A stretch of DNA of 64,000 bases from Cytidiella melzeri (GCA_022592445.1 JABYQR010000009.1:1-64000), one strand, 5' to 3'. Shown: positions 1-10,604, counted from the first letter of the stretch. Translations and numbers: made by a program. Notes: generated by a model not told the origin, from the sequence alone.

Positions 1-333
1 TCTGCTCTGCGCGCGGTGGCTTTGTCCCCGCCCCATCACACGGTATGTTCGCTGTCGTTGTGTTCATACTCGAGCTCAATCATTAACCGTGGTTCTCATC
101 GTAGCTGCGCGTGTCGTCAACGTGTTGTCCAATAGCTCAAGCTCAGACGAGGCCGCCATCACGCCAACCAGAGCACCCGTAAGATGGCCGTTGCCTGTGT
201 TACCTGTCCTGTCATCGTTGGTGCTCACGCAGGAGAGGTCGCGTCTGGACGTGAGGTCGCCGATTGGTCATGTGTCGACGAGCAGTGCGCGTGTTGCGGT
301 TTTGTCGGCTCCATTAAGGTTGTTGGCTGGGCC
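1..333 (+). other. Possible gene remnant left of element A
   Basis: Low-confidence coding remnant. The frame beginning with ATG at 184 is open to the element A insertion and carries several Cys pairs (CVTC near its start, CACCGF near its end). Rejoining the two flanks at the GGGCC duplication gives three more codons and a stop. A GT at 43 and an AG near 105 could bound an intron. No family is recognised. It may belong to the same broken locus as the RNase H1 N-terminal-like ORF right of element A. Confidence 0.25.
329..333. repeat. Target-site duplication of element A, left copy
   Basis: GGGCC directly abuts the LTR at 334 and is repeated as GGGCC at 7059-7063 right after the other LTR. A perfect 5-bp duplication is what Ty3 integrases make and fixes the ends of the element. 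Confidence 0.9.
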
Positions 334-1058
334 TGTAACAGTTAAGGTTACACTCACCAGATAAGTGGTTAACTTGAGGGGGAGATAGAGATATAGAGAG
401 TAAGAGGTGTGGTGAGCGAAGTACTGGAGAGTACAAGGTAGTCCTTTATCAACAGAGTGGATAAGACTGAGGGGATATGCCCTCAGGAGTGCCTCTATAT
501 ATACATGAAGGGGAGGACCCCAGGTACTACCCTAAGACCCCTGATACCTACATGAGTAAGCGAAGTAATCTACCTTACTAAGCATGCCCTATGCCCTAGT
601 GGTGCCACTTCAATAATCAACCAATAGCAATTGTCCCCATGACCTGACCCCATGACCCAGCTCCAAGGCTAGACTTGTTCTAGCTTGTTCTAAGACAAGG
701 CTAGACTTTTCCAGAAGGTTCTAAGAACTATGACATCATCTAATGGAATGTTCTATGCTATGACATCATAGTTCCAGCAAGTTCCACAAGGTTCCAGAGA
801 GTTCTATCATGTGATACACAGATAAGGAAAGGAGCGCATCAGCGCATCAGAGACAGGAGGCGCATCAGCGCATCAATTGATAGGCACTGAGAATAAGCGC
901 CGGAATAGGCGCCTGATAAGCGCCAGATAAGCGCTGGATAAGCGCCTAAATAGACGCCGGATAAGCGCTGGATAAGCGCTTGACAAGCGCTTAAATATTC
1001 CCAATAATACCGTTGCCTGGTAAGGCAAGTCTTGTAGAAACATTGAAAATCTGTGACA
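334..1058 (-). repeat. LTR family A, 3' LTR of element A
   Basis: 725 bp, TG..CA on the plus strand (TGTAACAG..TGTGACA). It holds a TATATATA stretch near 496 and, at about 890-992, a run of short GCGC-centred units separated by GATA (AGCGCT, GGCGCC). It is almost identical to 6335-7058, and a third copy, split by a DNA transposon, lies at 21597-26326. Confidence 0.93.
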
Positions 1059-1072
1059 TTACCCCCCCTTCT
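1059..1072 (-). other. Polypurine tract of element A
   Basis: Read on the minus strand this is AAGGGGGGGTAA immediately upstream of the 3' LTR start (TGTCACAG). A purine run there is the plus-strand primer of LTR retrotransposons, and it confirms the minus orientation. Confidence 0.8.
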
Positions 1073-1294
1073 TGCTTTGAACTCCGTGCAAAGAGTTTTG
1101 AACGAACACCTTGGTCATTGAGTCCACTTTTTCACCATTGTCAAGAGGGTGCCTAAGCAGTTCCGAGTGACTCTAGCGGCTTCTACCGACGCCCCTGACG
1201 GGGTTCACACCTCATTGGCTGATGGTAGTCTAGTCCGTACCCTCCTCGGTTGCGTCATTGGATCGTGGATGATCCTTGGTGTGTTGTTCATGAC

Positions 1295-1820
1295 TTATAC
1301 ACAGTAAATCGTAGCTGAGCGAATAGCTCGGGGATGATCGTCGTAGAATTTCTTGATCGCTTCTTGAGCGTGCGTGATGTTCTCTACAGGTTCCCACGTG
1401 TCGTCGTTCGGTCCGTAGCCTTTCCAGCGTATGTAATACTGAAGCTTTTTGGCACGACCTGTACGTCTTGACTTGAGAATCTTCTCGACTTCGTATTCTT
1501 CTTCTTCGTCGATGATATCTGGCAGAGGCATCTCCAGCTTTTGGCCTTCGAATTCAGGTTCGTTGTACGGTACCAACTTGCTTGCATGGAATACAGGGTG
1601 TATCCTTGGTGAACGTTCGGGCCATTCCAGTCTGAATGTGACCGGCGAGAGCTTTTCAGCAATCTTGAATGGGCCGTAGTACTTGGCTGACAGCTTATGT
1701 CCAGATTTTTGGTAGTCTCTCAGATCTAGCATGACCTGATCGCCTTCGTTGAAGGGAACCTTCTGAACATGCTTGTCATAGTACCATTTCATGCGTTCAG
1801 CCGCAAGTTGTAACGCCGCT
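1295..1820 (-). pseudogene. Integrase C-terminal region plus chromodomain (element A)
   Basis: The frame starts inside an integrase at about 1820. It reads through the post-core segment (AAERMKWYYDKH), a GPF.I..K.....RL motif typical of the Ty3 integrase C-terminal domain, and a chromodomain near residues 100-150 with the aromatic signature YEVEKIL and WKGYGPNDDTWEP. Chromodomains guide chromoviral integration to chromatin marks. The HHCC zinc finger and DDE catalytic core that should precede it are absent, and the frame is +1 relative to the adjoining reverse transcriptase, so it is not expressed as a normal pol product. Confidence 0.85.
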
Positions 1821-3380
1821 TTACTTAAGCTTTTCAGGTCGCGGCCACTCAGTAACTCCGGTGAGTTTGGCTGGATCCATCTCGATATGTCCGTGAGAAA
1901 TGATCATGCCTAGGTACTCAATGCGATCTTTTTCAAAAAAGCATTTTTCCGGTTTGGCAAATAGATCGTTCTCGCGTAGACGCTTGAGCACTTCCTGTGT
2001 GATACGACGGTTTTCCTTCTTGTCTTCAGTGAAGATGAGGATGTCGTCGAGATACACCATGACATGTCCTTCTAAGATCAAATCACTCAGAATTTCATTC
2101 ATCATGGCTTGGAACGTCGCAGGTGCGTTGCTGAAACCGAAATACATCACCTTGGCTTCGAAAAGACCACGGTGTGTGATGAACGCCGTCTTCCATTCGT
2201 CACCCTTTCGGATGCGAACATTATTGTATCCCCATCTAAGATCAATCTTTGAGAAGACCTTAGCCTTGCTTAACGAATTGATTAAATCGTTGATGCGAGG
2301 TATGGGGTACCGGTTTTTCACCGTGATGTCGTTCAGTTTTCGGTAGTCTTGCACAAGTCGCAACGAGCCATCTTTCTTCTTGACGAAGAACACAGGTGCT
2401 GCAATTGGACTTTTCGATTTGCGGATGTAACCTTTTCGGAGTTCCTCTTCGATCCATTGATCTAGAGAATTCTTTTCCATTGGAGACAGCGGGTATAGTT
2501 TAGCCGCTTTGGGAAGGGAGGCACCTTCCTCAAATTCGATCGCGTGATCGTACGGTTTGCGTAACGGCATGCGTTCTGATTTTTTCTTTGAAAAGACGTC
2601 ACCAAATTCCCAAAGATATTTCGGTACTAATGGCTTCCAATTGACGGACTCTTGTTCGTCAAAGCCGTCTTCAAAGCCCTCGTCTTCCTTTCCCGAAAGT
2701 TCAGCGATTATTTCTGCTATTTCTTGGTCTTCTGGATCGTCTAAGTCAATCCAGTGGATGTGAGGGTTGTCCGGGTCGACTCTTCCTATTCCGTCCAGGT
2801 TGTCTGACACCGAACGTCCCTTAGGTAACTCAAGCTCATCGATCTCTTCTTGAGTTACAGTGATGTTTTTACGAGCTCTTGGGGCACAGAGTTCAGGACA
2901 TCTGGTAAATCTCCACTCGCCATTTGCCCAATCTATCTCCGGATTGTGGCGGCGTAAGAAGGTCATCCCGATAATCATTTGTTTACTACCGAGGTCAGTG
3001 ACGAGCATGTGTTGTCTTGCTCGGTGCGAACCTATTTCTAGGTATGCACGTACTGAGTGAGTGATTTGACCATCTTTATTGGGAGTACCGTCGACGTTAA
3101 TGACGTTAAACGGTGATGCCAGTTGATTTGTGACCAGATTGTTACTTTCAACCACTGACTTACTGATGAACGTGGTTGTGGCTCCTGAATCTACCAGAGC
3201 TTCGACCTGCACTTTCTTTCCATATACCCAAATTGTAACCGGTAGAAAAAATGAATTCTTTGAACGCGCTACATTTTTGACAGTATCTACGGTACAAAGA
3301 TCGAGGGTATCAGGGCCTAAGCGTTCATGTTCGCAGGGAGTCACATGACGCTCCGGAAAAAATCCTTGCCCTTGGTCGGC
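1821..3380 (-). pseudogene. pol: aspartic protease and reverse transcriptase, truncated (element A)
   Basis: The frame is open from the gag overlap (about 3380) to a stop at 1821. The first in-frame GTG is at 3344, but pol is presumably made by frameshift from gag. The retropepsin motif VDSGATTTFIS lies near residue 51 counted from 3344. The reverse transcriptase is complete through the palm and keeps YLDD near residue 431 and LPPSK-type, RLVQDYRKLN and GFSNAPATFQ blocks. The frame ends shortly after the connection, at WPRPEKLK, where the deletion joins integrase sequence. RNase H and most of integrase are gone. The catalytic residues that remain are intact. Confidence 0.88.
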
Positions 3381-4806
3381 TTTTTCCCTTTACCCTTGTC
3401 AGGGGACGGGTGAGGAGTCGAAGGTTCATCATCTTCCGTTGGAACCTCCTCGATGTGAGCCGCCAATTCTAGGCGCGCGGTATTAACATTTTTCGTCTTA
3501 GACGACGAGGCCTTAGGGGCTTCTGCCTCGCTGTCCGTTCCCGAGTCCTCGGCATCTGCTGCCCGAATCTTCTTCGGCGCCGAAGACTTTCCATCCTTCT
3601 TCCCATCCTTCTTCTTCTCATCGGGCTTCTTCTTTAGGCCGTTGAGGTTGCACTCATCCGTATTGTGTCCTTTCGACTTATGGATGTGGCAGAACTTTTC
3701 CGACTTTTCAGTCGAATTCACCTCTTTGCCCTTGCCCTTGTTCCGCTTCTCGTTCTTCTTTTTCTTCTTGTCCGCAGCGTCCACCTCCATAGGAGTGGAC
3801 GTATCCTTTTCCTTCGCAAAGATCTGGCCCTGCGCTTTCTCCGGATAGACCTTCTTGTGGATGTCGAGCAAGAGGTCGAGGAACTGAGGCCATGTTGTCG
3901 GAATTTGATTTTCGTCTTTTCCGATCATGACGAGCCTCATGTCCTTTTCGATGACGTGCTTGAGCTTGTGAATAAGCAAGTCGTCCTCATATCCAGAAAG
4001 CCTTCCAAGCGTACGGAAACGTTCCGCGTACTTGACGAAGTTCTTATGTGCCAGATCCGTGTTATTGAACAAGGCGTTAAGCTCCTTTCGAGCGCCCTCC
4101 TTGTCATCCCGTTGTCCGTACTGTACCTTGAGCTCGTTCTCGAACTCTTCCCACGTTCCAATTGTCTGACCCTTTGTCAGCTTCTTGATCCACGGCTCCA
4201 TGTATTGAGCCGCCGCGCCTGAGAGCCGGTTCATCGCGACGGCAATACGTTGCCTGTCTGTAGCAACGTTCTCGTGGACAAGCCACAGAGAGATCTTGTT
4301 CAACCACTCGTTGAACTTGACCTTGCCGTCAGTGCCGTTGAACTCCGGGGGTTCGCCAATCTTGGGCTGGCGCGAGGATCCTCCTTGTCCTTGAGACAAG
4401 GGAAGCTGGTTGATCTGGTTGACCACATTTGTGATCGTTGTTTTGACCATATCCAGGTCAGTGTCCATCCGCTGGACTTGGGTGTCAGCAGCAGACTGCG
4501 AATATAGGTCTTGAGCGACCTTATCGACATATTCCTGGAGGTTATCCTCCAGGAGGGACAGCTGGTTGTTCCAGATAAGAACCATTTGATTCATCATGTT
4601 GTGGACGATGGCAGCAGTTGCTCCACCTTCAACCGTACGAGTAAAAGCCCTTTGGGCCGTGTTTAGGTTGTGGAAGATATGCTGCTCAAAGTTCTCAACT
4701 GAAGGGTTGTAGACAATCGGCGTGATTTTGCCGAAAGGAACAGAGTGAGTAAGGTTAGAAGCAGCAGCGGGGCAGCGTTGGATCCGGCGTTGGATTGAGA
4801 GGCCAT
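3341..4806 (-). CDS. gag-like capsid protein of element A (one apparent frameshift)
   Basis: The long open part starts at ATG 4597 (418 aa) and carries a Ty3 gag capsid region (FNEWLNKISLWL, then a retrotrans-gag segment with W..F...L...YG near residue 160), a Lys-rich stretch and an acidic Ser-rich tail. The frame is open upstream without an ATG. A better start, ATG 4806 (MASQSNAG), sits one base out of frame and joins it at the C run near 4770, so a missing C there would give about 488 aa. Gag packages the RNA into cytoplasmic particles. The gene ends a few codons after the U-run at 3356-3362 used for pol. Confidence 0.82.
3356..3362 (-). promoter_or_regulatory. Putative -1 frameshift site between gag and pol (element A)
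   Basis: On the minus strand the gag codons GAT TTT TTC contain the heptamer T TTT TTC, which fits the canonical X XXY YYZ slippery rule. The pol frame is -1 relative to gag and is already open here. gag itself runs five more codons to its TGA at 3341. Confidence 0.6.
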
Positions 4807-4976
4807 TGCTTCTAATTTCTTAGTTAGCAAAGGATAAGCGAAATACTATTTCTAGTATAAGAAGAAGAGAAACACCACTTTTCACACATTGAACTCTTGT
4901 CAGAGTTGTTTTCACACATTAAATCCTTTTCAGGAAGTTGTCACCAAGTAAAATGAGGCTTGTCAGCCCATACATT

Positions 4977-5756
4977 TTATTCCATTTCCTCATATACAAA
5001 GGCGTTCATATCAAACAGTCCTTCTAGTAGCTCTAAGATGTAACCCCATCTCCGATGTATATCCACAAAACTAATCCTTCCTAAACTCTTCAAGTCCTTT
5101 TTCAACATCCTCCATTCCCTATTCGTCATCTTGTCCGTGTGATTCTCCTTGAACCACTGTTCGACCATAAATACACGGCCGATCAGTAGCTGAGCTTTCT
5201 CCCTGCGAGTGTTGAGCTGGTGGTTAGATGATTGCCCACCACTCGAGAAGGAGGCGTCCAGCTTCTTGAGCACGGGTTCAAGCCTTTGACAGGCTGCTGT
5301 GATCATTGGTTCGAACTCCTCTTGTCGAAGTATTAACTTCGTTTTACGGAAGCGGAGAGAAGCGGGAAGAGGAGAGGGAGTGGGAATGTAAGCGCGTTGG
5401 TTGCGCTCCTCAATACGCTGGAGAAGAGAAAGCTTTTCAGCTTCCTGCTTCTCCTGCTTCTCGATGCGGTCGAGAAGGCTGAGTTGAGACATGAGTTGGG
5501 AGACCTTTCTCATACGATCCTGGTCTTCCTCATGCTCGATGGTGGTACGAGCTTGCTCCTCGAGGTCGATCCTCTTGATGAGGGGCTTGTTGTCTGGATA
5601 CTTGAGCCGGCGAGGCTTGCCAGCATCCTTGAACTTGTCGAGAGTCTCCTTGGAGACTGAGAGGCGTTCTTGAAGTCCGGTGACTTCGTTGCGGACAGGG
5701 ATAGAGTAGGGGGCCTTGCGGCCAGACTTAGCAGCAATGAAGCGAGAAATCGGCAT
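4977..5756 (-). CDS. Accessory ORF upstream of gag (element A), unknown function
   Basis: 259 aa from ATG 5756, located between the 5' LTR and gag on the same strand. It is not a known retroelement domain to me. The N-terminal third is basic, the middle (about residues 75-120) is rich in Glu, Lys, Gln and Leu and likely coiled-coil, and the C-terminal part is helical with the block NREWRMLKKDLKSLGRISF. Element B, a different family, has a similarly sized ORF in the same place whose end contains DREWQLLDWGCKAIGKVSF, so the block is conserved between families. The neighbours suggest a part in the retrotransposon cycle, but its role cannot be read from the sequence. Confidence 0.75.
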   Translation of the reverse strand: MPISRFIAAKSGRKAPYSIPVRNEVTGLQERLSVSKETLDKFKDAGKPRRLKYPDNKPLIKRIDLEEQARTTIEHEEDQDRMRKVSQLMSQLSLLDRIEKQEKQEAEKLSLLQRIEERNQRAYIPTPSPLPASLRFRKTKLILRQEEFEPMITAACQRLEPVLKKLDASFSSGGQSSNHQLNTRREKAQLLIGRVFMVEQWFKENHTDKMTNREWRMLKKDLKSLGRISFVDIHRRWGYILELLEGLFDMNAFVYEEME

Positions 5757-6334
5757 GGTGACTGTGTGACAATGTGTGATGAGCTTGACAGCTCAGCGGT
5801 GTGCGAAACAAATCTCCATAAAGGAGAGGTCCTGTGTGTGCGTGGGGTAGTGCCGGCGTCGGCCTGGACTCTCTCTCCAGGTCCGGTGGTGTAAGGATCT
5901 CCGTCATGGTTCCACCCATGCGGCAAATGGTTGGCGGATCAGTATTGCACTGACCCTAAGTCCGGCCAGAACAAGTTACCCGTCTTCGTGCCTAGGCACT
6001 CATGGGCTTCAAGTCCTGTTGTCTAGCTCTTATAACGAGCTGTCTGACACCAGACTCCACTATCGCCTGTGGGGAGGCACACTTTCATCATGTTGGCATA
6101 ATGCCAACCCCTGCTCTGATCAGCTCTAGGAGCGTCGGGCGAGAGGGTGATTCAAGTTGTGCGCATCAAGGCAAGGCCTAGACACGACTACCACTTAGAG
6201 CCTATGGTCCGGCTACCTCTATTTCTAGAGGATTTGTAGAGGGGCCCACGCACAGGCACAAGACCTAGAAGAAAGGGGAAAGAAACCTCCAGCACGTCCA
6301 GAGACGTGAGGGAGTAGGGGCAGTCTTATCCAAA
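5757..6334 (-). other. Untranslated leader of element A, including primer-binding region
   Basis: No convincing coding sequence. Immediately inside the 5' LTR the minus strand reads TTTGGATAAGACTGCCCC, where a tRNA primer site is expected. TGG at its start fits a CCA end but I could not assign a tRNA. A near-perfect palindrome TTGGCATAATGCCAA lies at about 6093-6107 and may be part of a folded packaging signal. Confidence 0.5.
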
Positions 6335-7058
6335 TGTAACAGTTAAGGTTACACTCACCAGATAAGTTGTTAACTTGAGGGGAGATAGAGATATAGAGAG
6401 TAAGAGGTGTGGTGAGCGAAGTACTGGAGAGTACAAGGTAGTCCTTTATCAACAGAGTGGATAAGACTGAGGGGATATGCCCTCAGGAGTGCCTCTATAT
6501 ATACATGAAGGGGAGGACCCCAGGTACTACCCTAAGACCCCTAATACCTACATGAGTAAGCGAAGTAATCTACCTTACTAAGCATGCCCTATGCCCTAGT
6601 GGTGCCACTTCAATAATCAACCAATAGCAATTGTCCCCATGACCTGACCCCATGACCCAGCTCCAAGGCTAGACTTGTTCTAGCTTGTTCTAAGACAAGG
6701 CTAGACTTTTCCAGAAGGTTCTAAGAACTATGACATCATCTAATGGAATGTTCTATGCTATGACATCATAGTTCCAGCAAGTTCCACAAGGTTCCAGAGA
6801 GTTCTATCATGTGATACACAGATAAGGAAAGGAGCGCATCAGCGCATCAGAGACAGGAGGCGCATCAGCGCATCAATTGATAGGCACTGAGAATAAGCGC
6901 CGGAATAGGCGCCTGATAAGCGCCAGATAAGCGCTGGATAAGCGCCTAAATAGACGCCGGATAAGCGCTGGATAAGCGCTTGACAAGCGCTTAAATATTC
7001 CCAATAATACCGTTGCCTGGTAAGGCAAGTCTTGTAGAAACATTGAAAATCTGTGACA
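6335..7058 (-). repeat. LTR family A, 5' LTR of element A
   Basis: 724 bp. It differs from 334-1058 only at a G/T and a one-base gap near its left end and a G/A near 6543. It should carry the element's promoter on the minus strand. The plus strand ends TGTGACA at 7058 and is followed at once by the GGGCC duplication. Confidence 0.93.
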
Positions 7059-7161
7059 GGGCCGTCAAGTAGGCCATTTCAGAGCTATTGAGAGTTTGTA
7101 GTCGTATTGTGGGGTTGAATGCCGGGTGTGTACGCCAGTTGGTATGTAGTCGAGGATCATT

Positions 7162-7673
7162 TTGACCGCTTTGCTGACGTGCTGCAGGGATGAAGCAAAG
7201 GATGCGGTCAACAGTTGCTTGATGGCCATTTTCCAAACGGTTTTGAGTGAGGATCTCGCTTATATGGTGTGGGATGGTGTCGTGAGTGACCGCAACTTCT
7301 GTCGTATGCGGCGAGGACATCCGTACCCAGATCGAAGCGTTGCTGAAGTGGTGGAGCCTGTTGTTGCAGCAGAATATCCTTATTTGAGGTCGGAGGTTAG
7401 GCCCACTGTTGGTTATACTGTGGTGCTGCGTGGTCTATTGCCGGGTGTATATGACATTTGGTGAGTCATCTGTGTGGGTGTTGTATAATGGAGGCTTGAC
7501 ATTGCGCTAGGTTGAACACTGGTCCTCATGTAGTGGGTGTAAAGGGCGCGCTGTGGAAGGCTTACGCTACTTGTACTGAGGCTGATGCGGTGTTTTGTCG
7601 CACTGTGGCAGACCGTCTTGTTCAGATGTGGACTTTGCTCACACCATTAGAGCCTCGCTTCTTGGAATTATGA
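7162..7673 (+). CDS. RNase H1 N-terminal (viroplasmin-like) domain fragment
   Basis: Open exon to 7460 (ends GVYDI-W), GT..AG intron 7461-7510, second exon 7511-7673 ending in TGA. The joined C-terminus reads YTVVLRGLLPGVYDIW then VVGVKGALWKAYATCTEAD, which matches the Y.V..G..PG(I/V)Y..W....V.G..GA..K.(F/Y).T..EA pattern of the RNase H1 N-terminal domain, a small fold that binds RNA-DNA hybrids. No RNase H catalytic domain follows. The 5' part is unclear because element A lies 100 bp upstream and may have cut the gene. Confidence 0.5.
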
Positions 7674-9306
7674 GCTTCATACACGTAGTTTTGTTGTCAA
7701 TGTTGTTGCTCTCGTAGTTTTTTTTTTTTTTTCTAATAAATCTGCTTTGAGCGTTAATTTTTGCTGCGTGAAGGTTCTAACCCTAACCTAAATGCTACCC
7801 AATAAGGTAATTGCTCATACCAGGTCACTTTTGTTCCAGTAGTGGTTGAGAAAGTTGAGACGAGAGAGCAGAACCCTGTTTGAATGCGTCGTGGGTCATG
7901 CTATCAAAAATGTACAATATATTCTGTACGTGCTGTATGTTGGTACGCCGTGTGAAATGCACTTCAGTGCAAACAGTAAGGCGGGAAGGGTGTACTCTAG
8001 CATCTAGCCCAGTATAGCCCGAGTAAAACTGGACAGTATATTTGGTCGGTGGGATGTGCAAGCCCTATGTCAATGATTGATGCACTCTTAATGCAGTCAA
8101 ATAAGCTGAAATATAGTACAAATTTGAGCTGTACTATAAATGTCTGTTACGATTGAAGAAGTCAACCGGCTTGCATTGGCAGTTGCGTTCAGGTGAAAGC
8201 GCTAGCTGCCGTCCCACAAAAGTATGCCGTAGCACATGTACAGTATATCACCCTGGTACGCGTGCTATAGACCCTTGAACATGCATATTATATTATAGGA
8301 CTCTTGCCCTGTTCGTAGCTGGTAGTAGCGAGCCTGCAGTACCAGTACCAGTAGATGCCCCGCATGAGTGAGGCGAGCGCCCGTGTCGCTTCTTCTACCA
8401 CTACCACTGCCACCACCTTTACTGAGACTGCTCTCTCCTCCTCTCTCAGCAACGCCTGCGTACTAGGCAGTAAGTCCCTTCTTTAGTTTGCTTTACACCC
8501 CCTTTGTTTGTAGCTCCCATCTTCTTACACGCAACGCACGACGTGTTGTCAACACTGCATCGAACACGGTACTATGGCAACTCACCCATGTGACGCGTTT
8601 TTGACGTGTTATTTTGCGTCTTTCTTTCATTCTTCCTCAATTCAATACTTCTGTGGCTACCCAATTCTCAGAAGATGTGAACGTCTCACGTGACGAAGTC
8701 CTGCAGCGACAGGCGGTTTCGATGTTCCTCCTCCTATTTTAGCGGTGTTGTACCTGCTTGCTCAACGCTGTGGCTGACACCTCATTTTCTAGGGCGTTGT
8801 CGGTCTCTGAATGACAATTGGACGGTCAGTAAGTGTCTATGCACCGTTGAGCATATGTGGCACTGGCTGACCTGTCCTCAGACGCATTCTGGCGCGGTAT
8901 TCTCTCCATATTGTGTGCTAACCAATGAGGACACAATCGGAATTGACTGCGCTATTGACGCATGGGTCCAGAGAGCCGTTTGAACGGAGGCTCAGAGAGA
9001 GCAGGAGTGCTCTGACAACGCAGAAAGATGGCCGCTTGACTACTCCCCGCTTTCTGCTTCCCCACTCTCTTCGCCAATGTCTAGCCCTCCGCTGTCTAGA
9101 CCTTCATCGCCGCAGCTCACGGATTCGGGTGACTGAGTGGGCGAAAGTTCTATGCTGCAGAAGCCACGCACACGCCAACAAGTTGGCTACAAGAAACGAC
9201 ACGCTGCTCGATGTTGAGAACAGCAGAACAATCCCTCCGGTCAAAAAGTCCGCTCTAGCCTATCAAAGCGGTATCAAGACGTCTCCACGGTGAAGACAAC
9301 ATTAAC
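7674..9306. other. Intergenic stretch before the TET/JBP gene
   Basis: A 16-nt poly-T lies near 7720-7737. No recognisable gene is seen. Around 9077-9180 short open pieces (MSSPPLSRPSSP, then a basic stretch with KPRTRQQVGYKKR) resemble the Ser/Pro-rich and basic N-termini of fungal TET/JBP proteins, but they are broken by stops, so they may be the decayed first exon of the following gene. Confidence 0.35.
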
Positions 9307-10422
9307 ATGCAGACCCTGCCGGTGACTACCACCGGCTTCATTGGAAAGCGGCAAAAAGCTGACGTTGGACATGGCTCTCTTCAAGACTACGTGGATGAAG
9401 GATACAGGGTAGTGACGTGGGATGGGAGGTGAGTCGATGGCAGCTGCAATGGACCCACCACTGACTGTGTTGCAGAGGCACCTTTGGCCTTCGGGATGTG
9501 GAAGATTGCCTCTTTGCAGTGTTTCTTGGGCCTCCAGCAGGCAACGCTACGTGGGCGGTGGTGCCAATAGGTGTAAGAGAGATCATGGCAAAGACGAAGC
9601 GGCTACTCCGGTTTCCAAAGAAGAGTAACCTGCGCGGTGTCTTCAAGACCGTCGCTGTTGGATTGTCGTATGGCGGTGGGCAGATGGTGAGTTGTTTGCT
9701 CTGCTAAATTCGTGGCTCACAATATGCTCAGAGGCCTGGGTCGCTCCGGCACTCGCGCCGCAACCGCAAGATCCTCAACCTCCTCATGCAAGATCCCAAC
9801 ATGCAACGCGTTCTTGGGTACGGAAATAGTAAGGACACGCTTTTGTCTCTCGCAGCTTACTCAACGTGTGCAAGGTGCATTCAAGTTCTACTTCCCAAAG
9901 GTATTCGACGAGTATGCAAAGAATATGGATGCACTATTGGAACACCACACGGAGTTCGAACGTCCTATTGCCAACTCCGAATTTGCAGCAACATCTTTGA
10001 ATTTTGGGCCCTCTGTAATTACTTACCAGCATACCGACTCCGGAAACAAAGCAAACAGGCTTTGCCCAATCTTCTGCACAGGGGACTTCGATTCGCGGAA
10101 GGGCGGTCACCTCGTACTGGGAGACCTCAAACTGCTAGTGCAGTTTCTGCCAGGGTTGCTCGCTCTTATACCCTTGGCCACGTTGAGGCACGGCAACGCT
10201 TCGATCCAGCCTGGTAAACAATGTGAATCCTTCACGCAATACGCGGCTGATGGCCTTTTCCGTTGGGTGGCATACGGCTTCCAATCCTGGAAGATGCTAT
10301 GCAAAAATCCGGAGATGCTTGCGCGGGAATGGGAGCAGCGCAACACACGCTGGGTAGTGGCGGTAGGCATGTTCTCTAAGGTGTCTTTGCTGCATGAAGA
10401 CTGCATGTGTTACGTTGTTTGA
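9307..10422 (+). pseudogene. TET/JBP-type 2-oxoglutarate Fe(II) dioxygenase, decaying
   Basis: Exons by eye are 9307-9428, 9476-9686, 9732-9828 and 9856-10422, with GT..AG introns. The protein has the basidiomycete TET/JBP layout: G(Y)RVVTWDGR, LSYGGGQ, NFGP, an HxD iron motif (HTDSGN), GDFDSRKGGHLVLGDLKL, a second iron His (LRHGN) and FTQYAADGLFRW. Such enzymes oxidise 5-methylcytosine in DNA, and in fungi they are commonly linked to KDZ transposons, one of which follows 180 bp downstream on the same strand. Signs of decay: the third and fourth exons join one base out of frame, no clear start is found, and the Arg I expect just before SFTQY (2-oxoglutarate binding) is Cys. Family assignment is firm; activity is unlikely. 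Confidence 0.8.
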
Positions 10423-10604
10423 GTCGAGCGTACGTCGTAGAAGAATGTTGCTAGAATCATAGTCTCTATTTCTGACATATCCAAATGCACGTGATCCTGT
10501 TGATTGTCCAAGTGCGTGCAAATTTTGGTGTAAACGCAAGTGATGCAGATGCGCGTACACCAGCGTCAATTGTCTCTCACTCTCACCCTCCACCTTCATA
10601 CGCT

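Larger units (their letters stand above)
334..7058 (-). mobile_element. Ty3 (chromovirus) retrotransposon, element A, internally deleted
   Basis: The element is bounded by two LTRs (334-1058 and 6335-7058) that differ at two substitutions and one indel by eye, and by the GGGCC duplication. Reading from the right on the minus strand it has a 5' LTR, a leader of about 580 nt, an extra ORF (5756-4977), gag (4806-3341), pol in the -1 frame with protease and reverse transcriptase, then only the integrase C-terminus with chromodomain, a polypurine tract and the 3' LTR. RNase H and the integrase zinc and DDE core are missing at a junction near 1820. It therefore cannot be autonomous, although its ends look recently inserted. 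Confidence 0.92.

Noticed and set aside
9712..10422. A single-exon reading of the TET/JBP gene from ATG 9712
   Set aside because: The first 45 codons are intron and out-of-frame sequence; conserved motifs upstream (TWDGR, LSYGGGQ) need the spliced exons.
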